From positions 34,874,501 to 34,938,500 of the forward strand of contig JAJNNQ010000075.1 in assembly GCA_027886175.1 (NCBI GenBank): a stretch of DNA of 64,000 nt, given 5' to 3'. The DNA comes from Phylloscopus collybita (Eukaryota > Chordata > Aves > Passeriformes > Phylloscopidae). This document shows positions 49,584 to 61,778 of the stretch, in pieces. The translations under genes and the position numbers were made by a program. The notes below the pieces were generated by a model. It had not been told where the DNA came from and made no database searches. It worked only from the letters and a program-made list of their open reading frames with translations. Each line of letters begins with the position of its first letter. Positions within the stretch are counted from its first letter, which is position 1.

Positions 49584-52500
49584 TTCTCATGTCTATGCCT
49601 TTTGGGGTTTTGTTCTACTCAATGTGTAGCTAATATAAAGTAATAAAGGAGAGAATTTTTAAAAAGTTCTGAACTAAGTATAGTCTTACAACAAATGAAA
49701 TATCAAGGTATGTTTTAAATGGAAGGACCTTTTAGAAAGCAATAGGGATTCTTTGCTGAGTTTCAGAGAAGTTGTTCTTGATGCCTAAGTAAATATCACA
49801 TGGCAATATTAGCATAACCAAGGAGGGTATTATTTGGATCAAAATATAGATATATACCCAACAAAATGATTCAAAGAAAGCTGCTTTGGGTGATATCAGG
49901 GTAATGATGTTGTAAAACATTATTCCTGACTGGTAACCTTCTCTTTCACACCCTTTGCAAGATATCTGAGATGCCATATTAAGAGGGTTTTAAAAATAAA
50001 TAATTTCTTCTACTTTCTGAAGTGAAGGGCTTTTCATCAGAGCATAAATTCAGTATAAAAAAATTAAAAATTCTTTGCAATTTTTCTGCAAAATTAAACA
50101 CTGCTATCTGAACCATTGAGAGAAATATATTTACATATTTCAGGCTAAAGATCTTTTGTAAATGTTTAGTTACCACATTCAAACCTTTCAACACTTCCCC
50201 CGAAATCACATTATTCTTATGAAGATACAACAAGAAGTCAAAGAATAAAATGTAAAAAGCTCCACTTCAGTAATATGAAGGTTGTGAAAAGAGCTGACAG
50301 CATCCAGGAAGCTCAAAGTTAGAGCTGACAGCCTGTCCTTAACTCATGCTGTGTGAAAAAAGCAAATTTCACTAATGCATATTAGCTGAGCCCAACGTTT
50401 GAACCCCTCAGCCCATCCCTCCTTCTCTATTTGAGTTATGGGAGCCGTTGTTTTGAGGTCTGATTTTCAAACTTGGCTTCGGTGTTGCTGTAAGAAGGCA
50501 TGTGTGGCACTTACACACAACATACATCTCTGCTCAAAGGCTCTGTTTTGTCCAGGCACGTGCTGGTGCAGCAGCCAGGATGGGAGATGTTAGTTACAAA
50601 CATCAATGTGTTTCTGCAGTCTTTGAAGACTTCACCAAAGGCACAACAGCTTGCTGTACACCTCTTCAGAAAACACTTGTTTGACACGCTTTCTACCTTT
50701 TACCCTTGCTATGGTTTATTGGCCTTGTATGCGTTTCTAGCTTGTGATGCTCAATAAGGATAAATTTAACAAGTGCACCATGTATGTTTACAACCTCTGT
50801 GGAAAGCAGAGATGATCCATCTGTGAAATCTGTTCCTTTCTGGGAGCTGGTTGACACCTGGGACAGAGAACCCTTCCTACACTGGCTCCATTCCCAAAGT
50901 CAGCTCTGGTGACTCTGGCTGGGGGAAATAACTGCATTTCAATGTGCTAGCACAAAGGAAGCAGGACAGACTTCCACTCATTACTTAGGAATTTTAAGTG
51001 TAGAAACAGGATTCTTCAAAACTGAGTAAAGCAGTTTTTACTAGTCTACAGCCTAAGAAATCTCTCTGGCCTTTCCTAATATACCACCAAGAACACTTTC
51101 AGCTAAAAAGAAACACTTTCTCAAACTGTTTAAGTCCTGCTATACTTTTTAAAAATAGAGCTCAAGATCACACAAAATGGACAAGAGTCTGTGTCTATCT
51201 TCTAGATTTTCTTTTTCCCAAACTAGTGATCAAAAATTCAGTACCTGCCATTCATAAATCTGAAGGATTCCACGGACTTCAGTATAAGTAAGGTGTCTGC
51301 AGGATCCTTATGATTACTTTCTCTGAATGCTCCTTTTCTTCAGTGCTGCTCCCAAGTTACTGTGCACTGGTGTTGCTGTGCACTTGTATTGCAGATTAAT
51401 CCAAGCAATTTCCATAAGAGTGAGCTTTGGCAGTGTTCACTGCGTCTTGTGGGATAACACTTCAGTGACCCCTATTTGTGAAACCTTCCTGCCCATCCCT
51501 GACAATGTCTCCTTAAGAAACCTGAGCACAAACCACCAGCAGAAGGTGCTGGTAGCATAATAATAATTAATAATAATAATAATATTTTTTAAAAAAACAA
51601 CTAACCAACCCTCAGACTAGAGAAGGTACTTAAAAAAATTAGAACATCTGAGATAAAAAGGTGTAGAGAACATGACAGTCTGTCAGTAGGAGTCTGAGCT
51701 GATAAAGCCAGCAGTTTGTTGAAATATAACAGCCTTCTACTAAAATGCTAGGAGAGTAACAAGGCACCCATGCAAGGAAAAAAAAAAAAAAAACCTGAAT
51801 GAACATTTTAATTAACTCATGTGCAATTTTAATTAAAAACATAATGTGTCAGGAAAATGAATAATGCCTTGGGGCAATAAAATAGCTAGATTTTCTGTTC
51901 AGTCTTCTGCTTCATATCTTTTATGGAAGGAGGATATTATTGTTAAAATGAAAAAAACACTCCTTCCAGCCTCCTGCCCCCTTCTCCACACACACCTAAC
52001 AAGAACACTTAATGTAACAAAACCCAAAGGTGTGGACAGCAGGAAAAGGATTAAATCAGAGCATGGTACAAGATATTCTGGGCTACCATCATGTTGGTTG
52101 TGTCACTCTTCTGGCTTTTAATAGAAAAACTTTGACCTTCAATTTCAAAGTCGGTGTTTCGTTCTTAATAAAATATGCTTCAAAAATGTAGATGCCCATA
52201 TTTTTTTTGTGTGTGAGAAATTGAAATATTTGAATATTATCAGGCCTTGATGACAAAGTGGTAGTCTCCATCCTTTACAGATGAAGCCATTTTAAGCCAT
52301 TTGGTTTCTATAACCTGAGATACCAGTAATCACCTGACTTTTAAATGTGAAAAAATAAGGCTTTCAAATATTAGAAAGGAAAATAAATAAAATAAAGCAC
52401 GGGTGAAAAAAGTTGAGGAAAGTTAACTTTCCCCAAACAGAAAATGTAAAATGTCCAAACCTATTTATTTCTTTTCTTTGCCCAGATACCACTCACTGAA

Positions 52501-52858
52501 AGAGATTTGAAATTCTAGCAGCTATAGCATAGCCTGGGGCAAAGGCAGGGTCACAAGCACCATCATGTAACACATTTTAAAGGCTGTCAGAGATGTTTCT
52601 TCAGTCTCTGTGTCCTCAGCAATCCCAGAGTCACTGGTTTGCTGCAGGGACTTGCTACCTGGTCATACCTTTGCTGTGGCTCACATAATTTTGACCGTAA
52701 ATCACATCTAAACTGCGAGAAGGCTGCTTGCCTTAATGTGCTCTGAAAGCATATGAAGCTTTGTGTGCAAAATGTGCTGGTCCACAACCACTCTGCAGCA
52801 CATTTTGCACAACTCTGCTCTCATAGACTTCCATGGGAAGTCCTGGCACCCAGGATTT
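49584..52858. other. Unique AT-rich DNA with a (TAA)n repeat
   Basis: It includes a (TAA)n stretch (51556-51584), A runs (for example about 51778-51793), and two nearby copies of AGAGCTGACAGC near 50289 and 50323. Frames up to 85 codons, all anonymous. Confidence 0.5.
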
Positions 52859-52893
52859 CCCCTAACCCCACCCCCCTCCCACCCCCTGCCCCC
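52859..52893 (-). other. Putative G-quadruplex motif on minus strand
   Basis: The plus strand carries six C runs of 4, 4, 6, 3, 5 and 5 bases with spacers of 1-3 bases. The minus strand therefore has far more than the four G runs needed for a quadruplex. It lies just left of the CR1 fragment edge. Confidence 0.8.
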
Positions 52894-52901
52894 TGTGTGT
52901 G

Positions 52902-53301
52902 TTCAAGACCCTCACAGGAAGGAATTTTTTCCTAATATCAAATATAAATGGGCCCTCTGTCAGTTTAAAGCCATTTCCTCTTGTCCTATCACTACATGGT
53001 CTTGTAAAATCCAAACTGGTCCCTCTCCAGTTGTCTTGTAGCCCCTTTAGGTATTGGAAGGTACTAGAAGATCTTCCTATAGCCTCTTCTCCAGGCTGAA
53101 CAGCCTCAACTCTCCCAGCCTGTCCTCATAAGGGAGGTGTTCCATCCCTCTGCTTACCTTCATGGCCCTTCTCTGAACTTGCTCCGACAGGTCCACATCC
53201 TTCTTGTGTTTGTTGCCCAGAGCTGGACAGAGTACTCCCAGTGCAGTCTTGCAAAAACAGAACAGAGGAGGTTAATCATCTTCCTCGATCTGCTGGTCAT
53301 G
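52902..53301 (-). repeat. CR1 LINE fragment, first part (interrupted)
   Basis: Antisense CR1. Landmarks on plus are 'ttcctaatatc', 'cctcttgtcctatcactaca', 'ctccaggctgaacagcctca', 'agcctgtcctcataa' and 'cttcctcgatctgctggtca'. The element is interrupted at 53301 by an LTR and resumes at 53550. It lacks the 3' tail: the left edge starts inside the element. Confidence 0.9.
53297..53301. repeat. Target-site duplication, left copy (TCATG)
   Basis: The last five CR1 bases before the LTR; the same five recur at 53550-53554. Confidence 0.85.
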
Positions 53302-53549
53302 TGTAGGTGTTCTTAGGTGTGTTTTAATTGTCATTTTCCTGCTTTGATTTTGATTCATAATTAGTTCCATTAATTTCCCCAAGTCAAGTCTGTCTTGTCC
53401 ATGACAGTAAACAGTGAGTGATCTCTCCCTGCCCTTACCTCAACTCCTGGGCCTTTAGTTTTATTTTCTCTCACCTGTCCAGCTGAGAAGGGGAGTGATA
53501 GAGCACCTTTGGTGGGTACCTGGCATCCAGCCAGAGTTAAACCACCAGA
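53302..53549 (+). mobile_element. ERVL-like LTR inserted in CR1, internally deleted
   Basis: A 248-bp insert that begins TG and lies between perfect 5-bp duplications. The right two-thirds match the 3' half of an avian ERVL-type LTR I remember: 'ttaatttccccaagtcaagt', 'cctgtccagctgagaaggg', 'gagtgatagagcac', 'ggtgggtacctggcatccag', ending 'aaaccaccaga' where the family ends in CCACCACA. The terminal CA is mutated to GA. The family LTR is much longer as I recall it, so most of U3, including the promoter, seems deleted while the left end is kept. The plus strand is the retroviral sense. Confidence 0.82.
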
Positions 53550-53576
53550 TCATGCTTCTTTTGATGCAGCCCAGGA
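53550..53576 (-). repeat. CR1 LINE fragment, second part
   Basis: After the duplicated TCATG, the sequence resumes with 'cttcttttgatgcagcccag', which directly follows 'ctgctggccacg' in the CR1 region as I recall it. This proves a single CR1 copy was split by the LTR. Similarity ends at about 53576. Confidence 0.85.
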
Positions 53577-55439
53577 ATGTTCAAGGGCAAACAGATGCAG
53601 TTTGTTTCCTCCCCAGGGCAAGGGGTGATGGGAGGCTCATCTGAGCCTGGTGCCCACCCAGCAGAAGCACCTCTGCCTCTGGGGCTGCAGTGGTGCCAGC
53701 TGCAACCTCAAGCATCAGCACATCACAGCTCACAGGCCAAACTGAAGAGAGATAAGCCAAGCTTTAGTTTTCAGTCATCCAGAAAATAGAGGAAGGTTTG
53801 CTGCAGAAGCATATAGGAATTCGAAATTCAACAAACAGGAGGTAAAAATCAGCCTTCAAACAGGAGCCTCTGCCTCTGAGGTCACTACATTTAGTGTGTA
53901 TGTGTCTACATTTGCATAAATCACTGAAATTCCTGAGTGCAATGTTGTAATGTTTTCCAGAGCCTGAGGGAAACACCTAAATTGATTTTAACTGTACAGA
54001 GGATTCCTCTTCAAGAATGCTTTTATTAATACCTTCTCAGACCTGTTACTTGTCTTTTCCACTTTTTGTTTCCCACCAAATTTTAGGCTTAGCACAGCTA
54101 ATAAATGAACAATATAATTTCAGGTTGCATGCACTGTTGCTGAACAAAAAATGTGTTTAAACAATATGCATTGCCATTTATGCTTGCTTCTCATAAACAA
54201 GCTCGCTTTTCTCATGGCAGGAGTGCCCACCACAAGAGTTAATTTATGCAAATTCTGGATAATATTCAAGTTTAATTTTCTTTCTTCCCTTTCTTTTTCC
54301 TCTAGTCATTCACTTGATTCTAAGACTGTCATTCACTGAAGGAATAGTAAAACAGCATTTGATTTAGGAGAGCAATCACAGTTCATGTTTCAAATCCTGA
54401 ATATTCACAATGAGCTGAGACAAATTATTACAGAATTATTCATCAAATTGCTTTGAATAACAAATAAATGTTGTGGAATTACAGTCTGAATGCAGACTTT
54501 CACAAAAAAAGCAAATACAGTAAAATGATTTAAGTAAGTTTTCAGTGCTAACTAGGGTTTAGATTGTTATACTGTTGGATCCTATAAGCAGCAAGTTCCT
54601 TTGTAATTTATCCCATTGGTTTCGAGGGGATGATCAGTATTGGTTTAATTTGTAATATAAAAATCTTGCCATGAAAATGCCGAACAATGTAAAAGAAAAG
54701 TATTTTGACAGCTTGATGCAGTATGTTTGTTTCTGGCCATAGACTAGAAGAAAGATGTGCTTACTCTCATGAGCCATAAAGCAATTTTTTTCTCCTTGTG
54801 TCTTGAGTGTTTATAAACTTACACCAAGCACTAAGGAGCTGGAGTTTGACCACTTAATATTGAATTCTTTTGTGCACTTGGCCAGCCCTAGAGGATTGTG
54901 AAAACTATGTCGTTAGGTGAGCTGTGAATGCCTGGTCTGTGTATATTAGAGACATGCTACCTCTGATAACAGCAGCTACAAGGATTTGTACAGCCCGAAC
55001 TAAGCAGGCAGGGACTGAGCAGAGGCTCCAGAAGGCTAATTCCAGATATTGGCTGACAGTTATTTTCTCTAAATTCCTGCTTAAATCACTTTGGTTAAAA
55101 ACTATTTAAACCATTTATTTGTATTTTGCTTAGTAAGGATTTGTTTGCATCAAAACTGGAGCCAAAATTCATTTGGTCACATTTGTTTTGGTAGAAGTCC
55201 ACATGGGGACACTGCTGCAGTAAATCTGCCTGTTTTTGAGACAGATCAGGATTGAAGTGTTACAAAAGATTTTGCAACAGATAGTTGCAAAATCAGAGTT
55301 TTTCACCCACCTCATAAAAAGGTAAAAGTATTTACAATTAGTCTGCAGCACAATGAAACACAGTCGCCTTGCTGGTTCCAGCAGCGTGCTCTGTCCATCC
55401 CTTTTAAATTTAGCTGTATGGCAAATACACATTGTCAAG
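53577..55439. other. Unique AT-rich DNA, no gene seen
   Basis: Anonymous frames of 70 codons or fewer; no recognised repeat. Confidence 0.55.
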
Positions 55440-55597
55440 AAAAAAAACCCAAAAAAACCCAAAAAACCCAAAAACCAAAACAAAACAAAAACCAACCAAC
55501 CAACCAAACAAAAAAACACCACCAAAACAGCAAAACAATGAAAAACCAAAACAAACAATCAATCAAACAAAAAACAACAAACCCCAAAACTTTTCAA
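55440..55597. repeat. Long A/C-only tract
   Basis: About 155 bases with almost no G or T on the plus strand: AAAAAAACCC units at the left, then AAAAC, AACC and ACAA units. The largest of several strand-asymmetric tracts here. Lys/Asn/Pro/Gln-rich frames over it (55418-55663, 55432-55632) and the minus-strand Phe/Leu/Val/Trp-rich frame (55169-55558) are repeat translations. Confidence 0.95.
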
Positions 55598-58500
55598 AAA
55601 TTCAGAGGGATGAGGTTGGCATCGATCATTAATGCTCTCTGTTGCAGATGCAAAGATAATTAATGTAATCTAGCACATCTTGAGGAAAACTAATGTGCAT
55701 ACAGATATAAACAACAATTCCAATCTTTTAAGGAGTGCAAAACTGGTGCTTATTAAAACAGTTCATAATCATTCCTATTTCAAATTCTGCATGAGAATGT
55801 GCTGTAATGAGGAATTTAAAATTTTCTAATTAGACATGACTTTATAAAACACACAGATAATTAAAATAGTGAGGATTACAAAGAGAAGGATGAGAAAGCA
55901 CTGCAAAACAGACAGAAAAGAGGAAAATGGGTGTAAATAGGAGAAAAAAACCCACAAAGCATCACTGATGCATCAAATTTGTCCTGCAAAATTTGTAGTG
56001 TACTGCAGTTTTAGGTTTCATATTGCAAAAAGCTACTATCAAACATTTTTATAAGGTTATGCTAGTATAGGTAGATTCATACTGACAATTTTATTTGATT
56101 AAAGGATGCTTACTAAGCCTTGGAGTTTATTTTCATAAGTTTTAGCACTTCAGAACAGGAAATTGAGGTCTATAGCCCGTTGCTGTTAAAACTGATCAAA
56201 ACACATAGGTAATAGTTCTTAGCTGTAGAGCCATTGCAAAGCTATTTACCCTAATTTGTATTCAGTGTGAGATTGGAACAAATAAAAAATATTTTCTGTA
56301 TAAGTTTTAGAAGGAGGGTGATGTTGCTCTGCTAAAAGACAGGAAGGGGGAAGAAGTTGACTGTACAATGAGCAATTCTTTCTCTTCCACCACTCAGTGT
56401 GGGTGCCAGATGAGATGCTGAAGACTTGTTTATTCCCCAGCAGTGCACAGAAACCACCTTCCAGAACAGTCTGTTTGAGGATGAAAGTGACAGAAGATGA
56501 CTAGTCCTTGTTAGCAGGATACTAACTATTTGCCCCCCAAGACAAGAGTGGTCCTATTTCTTTCTTTGTAAGGCATTTGGGAAGATGAGCTCATTTTGCC
56601 TTTGTAGAGTTAACAGAGACATTTTTAAAGGCTTGGGAATGAAGCTTTAGCTGGGACACTCGTTTTGTTTTGTGTTGTCACTGAACCAGCTGATTTTCCA
56701 CAACGGTTTAAGCAATTTCCAGATTGTAGCAGGGGCTGCCACACACCAGATAGATACTGAGCAAGCGCCTCTCCAGAGTCGCTGCATTTCCAAATGCTCC
56801 ATACCAGTGGGAGAAATCCGAGGAAGTACATATGTTGCTTCTAGCTTCCACAATATTTTGGGTGTGACTGACTAGACTCATATGTTCCCATATTTCACCA
56901 GCAGATAAGTATTGGACTCAGAAACAATTCCACCCTATCAATATGAAAGTGATGTGTGAAGCCAAGAATGTTATTACTTAAGATCTTGCCAACTACCCTT
57001 GATCAATAGATGAAGGTCAACTCACTCAAACACATAAAACTATTTCTGATCAACCAGTTCTAGCTGCATAGCTAGGGAATTGTTTATTATTTAGGAGCTA
57101 ATCTACATATATAAAAGCGCAATGTTCCTTTTACTGATAAATAAATATCCATCAGTGTTGCAAGTGACAATGTTTATTTTGTAAAGATTTATCTTCTTGA
57201 CTAAATCTATGAATGATAGCAACCAGAAAGCATTCAGAACTCATCCCAAAGTGAACTTGCTGAGTAAAGAGATCTCAGTATGATATTTTGATGCACTTCT
57301 TCAGCAAAAAAACCCTGATACGTTGTAGCAGATAAAATCTTTCTTCTTCCTTCTGCAAATAAAGATTAAAAAGCCTGCTTTGAAAGAAAAGTCTGAAATT
57401 TGGCTAAAAAAGACAATGATAGCTAAACCAGAATCTCTTGAAAGAAACTAAAATGATATGGAGGAAAAGATTATTTCCTTTTTTCATACCAAAGCAGATA
57501 AAAAATAGAGACATTTGAAATTACAATAGTTTTACTTTTGACAAGGATGTAGAATTTCATGAAGCAAAGTCACGAGCAACATTTTCCCCATCTGCAAGCT
57601 CATACTGACTTGCCATTGTCTTTTTTTCTCTTCTTTCCTCATCTGTACACTGAAAGGATGTCTCTGGCTTCTGGCAATTTTTTCTTAATCTTCAACAAGA
57701 ATACAGTTCCTGTAAGGATCTGGTCCTCACGCTGGTTAAAGTGTAAGCAAAGAGCACAGGTTTCTACGTATGCAGTTCAAGGGATTGTGACGTTCAAAGG
57801 ATTATCTCCCTTTCAGTGTTCAGATCTTTTAAATTGTCTTACTTGTGCGTGTGACCGCACTGCGCTCCAGCACAGAGCGCAAAAGTGCCATCAGCCTCTG
57901 CTCCAGATTGTATCAGGGGTGCTTTCTCATGTCATCTGTCCTCCTCAGAGAAGGAAACTTTCAAAGAAAAAAAATGGCATGTCACCTCTGCCTCTCTACT
58001 TGGCTCTGCCAGTGCTGCAACAGAGAGGATGGGCATGTTCACACCATGGTCCCGTTAGAGTTGGTTTTGTGTCTTCACACTTCATCTGAGGTCAATCACT
58101 GGTGAACAGTGAGGCTTGCTCACTGCTCAGGATTGGAGGTAGGGTTAGTTTGAACCAAAGTGGCTCCATTCAGACAACAAAGAATGACTTTTAGCAAATA
58201 ATCAATGTCCAATTTTTTTCTGACAGCTTGGTAAGGAGGGAGCTTTGGCTTTGAAGGCACAGAGCTGGAAACAGCATTATGCACATTTATGATGCGCAAT
58301 TTTGATCAAAACTCAGATAAGAAAATTCTTCCTTTACATAACCTTCATGACCTTCAGGTCTGTCAAAATTGTCGGAATTTATGGGCATGGAAATTTTCTG
58401 AGGCACTGAGGTAAAGTGATACTTGCCTTGGCTCAGCAGGCACTAATATGAAGTAACTTGAGGTATGGAGGAGTGGTCCAACAATGCCGTAGTTCATTCT

Positions 58501-59492
58501 GTCATAACAGGTGGATTCTCATGTTTGATTTCTTTATTAAGAGTCTTTCTGCCTAAAGGGGTGGAACAGATGTGTATTGTGTATCTACTTCCTCTTCTTT
58601 TTGCTGAGCTATACCTACAATGACCTTTTAGCAATCCAGGCCAGGTTTCAGTGGCTTGCTATTCCTACACGCTTTGGTCTAAAAGCAAGTGCCAGAGACC
58701 ACAGTGAGAACCATAGTTATATGCTCTCCAACTTTCAAAACAAACATTAGAGGAGAGGCTTTGATCCCTAGAACTCAGAGATACCTCACTTGAACAGGTG
58801 CCATCCAGCTTGACTTCTATGTACAGATGTGCAGGGCTGACAGTGAAAAAAATCCTCTCTTTGTCAAGAGATGTGAAATATTTCTATATCCAATTGATAT
58901 TAGAAACTGCTCAGTGATTTTTGACTAAAGGACCAGGGAAAGAAACTACCTAAGATAGAAAATGGAAGACAGAAAAGGCAATCAAAGATGTCTGATATAC
59001 TGCAGTTCTTATAATTTTATGGTTTATTACATTAAGCAGTGCGTGTTTATGTGACAGGAAGAGCACAAAAATATCATCCCTCCATAAAGCATTGTTCTGC
59101 AGTACTTGAGAATTTCATCAGGGCCACTGAGACCCAAATAAACCCCAAGATGCAACCAGCTCATTTGTGGCTTGCAAGTTGATGTTACAGTAGCATGTGC
59201 TTTTGATGGTTTTATTTTATTAAACAAAGGTGAGTGAATTCTTGTTTCTTCTCATCCAAATGCCAAAGATTCATAAATAATGCTTTGTTCAAGGTGAAAA
59301 ATAATTTCAAAACTGTTTTTCTCCTTAGTGAACATCTGATCTGTTCCTGTCAAAATGCATTCTTAAGACGTCTCTTCCTGCTTTTTCCCCAGTAGATAGT
59401 TTAAATTGGAGTAAGCCTTGAAAGATTTTCGCACTATAGATGGGCTATTGGGACCTTTAGAAGGTAAAACCTGATTATTGAATATCCTCGAA
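55598..59492. other. Unique AT-rich DNA; holds the longest frame (176 codons)
   Basis: No gene supported. The frame 57559-58089 on plus is the longest in the window but has no recognisable domain, and a second plus frame overlaps it (57845-58105). Its Cys/His/Ser/Leu-rich make-up looks like chance translation. No dispersed repeat is recognised. Confidence 0.5.
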
Positions 59493-59497
59493 GAATG

Positions 59498-60550
59498 TGT
59501 CAGCGATGTCGCGGTGGGACACAATGAATGAGGTACGGGCTCGTGATTTAGAAGGCTGATGCTTTGAAAAGGGGTTGGTTTATTTTCAGAACTTATTTTT
59601 ATACTTTTTACAATGTGTCTACTTAAGAGGTGGGATTTTTGGACTTATTGGCTACATTAAGGGTTAACAAGCAAAGTCTCTCCTTAGGAGAGGGAAAAGT
59701 GAAAAACAAGATAGTTTACAGAGTGACTTTGTTTACAGTTTTAAATCTCTGGGAAAGAATTTAAGAAAAATCTAAACATGGCAAACAGTGACTACACAGC
59801 TACACATGGAGAAGACGGAAAAAAATAGCAAAAAAAAATCTCTGATGGAAATAATTTGTAAGTTGAGAGACTGGCAAGGATTATCTAAGAAAGCAAAATG
59901 TTGAGTCTTGGACATTGAAAGTCATAATTTCACACTGTAAGAAAAAAGGCCTCTGTTTTTTAGTAGAACAGAGAAGCTGGCTTTTACCAGTGCTCCAGTC
60001 CCCAGCTACAGAGGTGTGAAATGTTTACTTAGAAAGTGCAATTTTTCACAAATGACAATGTAAAAACATTCATACCTATGGGAAAATCCCATTTCCATAC
60101 ATGTGTGAATGTATCTAAACATAATGAATTCTATCCACTGGGTCTGTTGCAGGAAGAACAGGTCCTGGCCTGACCTCTTTCCCTGATTCTCACTGGGGAC
60201 TTTATCCCCATGGGTGAATTCTGATGAGTTCCCCTGTTGCTTCTGCTCCCTTCAGGACCTCCTGATCTTGTGTGCCATCCCACCATAGTGCAGTCCTTCT
60301 CCTTCCCAGTTCCATCTATCCCGGAGCCACCATGACTTTCTCCATCCCTAATTGAAAAAAGTTCCAATTGAAGGCAAAAAGATTATAAAAGGTAAAAAAA
60401 TGGTTCAAATTTTGGTAAAACCGAAGTCCTGGTCATCTGTTTGCTTGAGACCTTTGGAGAGTAATAACAAGCAAAGCGGCCTTGGATTATCCCTTCAGGG
60501 CCACATTTCACCTGATAATTGAGTTAAACAACTAGTTATTCCTATAGCCA
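59498..60550 (-). mobile_element. Probable endogenous retrovirus LTR (right limit uncertain)
   Basis: The left end starts TGTCAGCGATGTCGCGGTGG, CpG-rich and LTR-like. Reading minus, a CCAAT box (complement of 59647-59651), a TATA-like TATAAAAAT (complement of 59595-59603) and AATAAA (complement of 59579-59584) follow in promoter order before the end. A possible 5-bp duplication GAATG flanks 59498-60550 (59493-59497 and 60551-60555), with TG and CA at the ends. A 5-bp match over this distance could be chance. If the right limit is wrong, only about 59498-59700 is LTR. No retroviral gene is recognised between; the minus frame 60131-60367 is anonymous. Confidence 0.5.
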
Positions 60551-60555
60551 GAATG

Positions 60556-61285
60556 CATGAACAGGATGATAAGGGAAGACTGATTTATGATCACTTGGTA
60601 TCTGAAAGGTGTAGCATTCTATTTAACAAATAGTATTCCTCTAGATTAGAAAACATCATAAACACATTGGAAAGCCTTCAGCCCAGACCCATCCACCACA
60701 TGTATTTTTTTAACATTTTAATTTAGCTATCTGTTTTGGATTACATAAATAAAAAAAATGAATTCAGTATTTTCTTTCCAAAATAAATCAATTCTGCTAC
60801 ATTGGAATTGCCGATTAGATTGAGCATTAGGGAATGTATAAAACTGCATCTTTAACAGACACAACGACATTTCTCAATGAGAATCAAGCAGTTTGCAGTG
60901 ACCTTCATGTTGATCAGTGGGGGGTCAGTACTGGCATTAAATCATTTTGATTCACAGATGAGATCAACATATTCATATTTGTTTGCCAAATGTGTATTTT
61001 AATTTAAGCTTCCTCTGATTGATGCATGTAATTTATGCTGCTTAGAACTAAGGCATCATATTTTTCTTTTTTCCTAACTAACCGGGGGAGACTTTCTTGG
61101 AAACAGATAAAGGAAAGAGTCCAGTAATTTGTAGCAATGTGACTACAGCCACACATGTTCTAGAATTAATGTTCTTCATTAGGGTGAGGAGTATCAGCTG
61201 TATATATACATCAGGATTTTAATTAACTTGGTCCCCACAACAGGACACATGAGTCAAACTGTTTTTCCTTTATTTCCTGTTAGAT
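60556..61285. other. Unique AT-rich DNA, no gene seen
   Basis: No frame above 60 codons and no recognised repeat. Confidence 0.6.
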
Positions 61286-61358
61286 AAAAAAAAACCAAAA
61301 AACCAAACCAACATGATGTAAAGTTAAAACAGAAAAACAACAAAAAAGCCCAACCCCA
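61286..61358. repeat. A/C-rich low-complexity tract
   Basis: AAAACC and AACAA units with a short interruption (ATGATGTAAAGTT). Same style as the tracts at 28181 and 55440. Confidence 0.85.
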
Positions 61359-61778
61359 TGCACATGCAACAATAAGAAACAAAATCTAAGAGTTTTAGTC
61401 AAGGTCAAGAATATTTCTATAAGTCAGAGTTAATCCTCAGGAGTAACTTGGCACTGACAGCTCACAGAGCAGTGCTCTGACTGAGAGATTACTAGTTCTA
61501 CCTATTCTGTGTAGACCAGTCTCACACAAAGGTAGTGATTCATTCATGGGATTGTTTAAATCTTTTCCATGTATTTTTGGGATGGACACAATTTTATTTT
61601 CAAGTGACTTGTAATTGGCTACAAAGACTGCAATTTCCCTGTACTCTGACAGATGGGTTGCCTTTTAAGTGAGCCCTGAACATGTTGTCCAAGGGGAAAT
61701 GCATCTTACACTGCAAGTGACTGGTTCACATTTCCCCTGACCTCTGTGTAACCAGACTGATGGCTGAAGTTGCAGCTG
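61359..61778. other. Unique DNA, no gene seen
   Basis: Nothing recognised up to the CR1 fragment. Confidence 0.55.

Noticed and set aside
55169..55558. 129-codon minus-strand hydrophobic frame
   Set aside because: Half of it is the T/G complement of the A/C tract at 55440-55597, which yields runs of Phe, Leu, Val and Trp.
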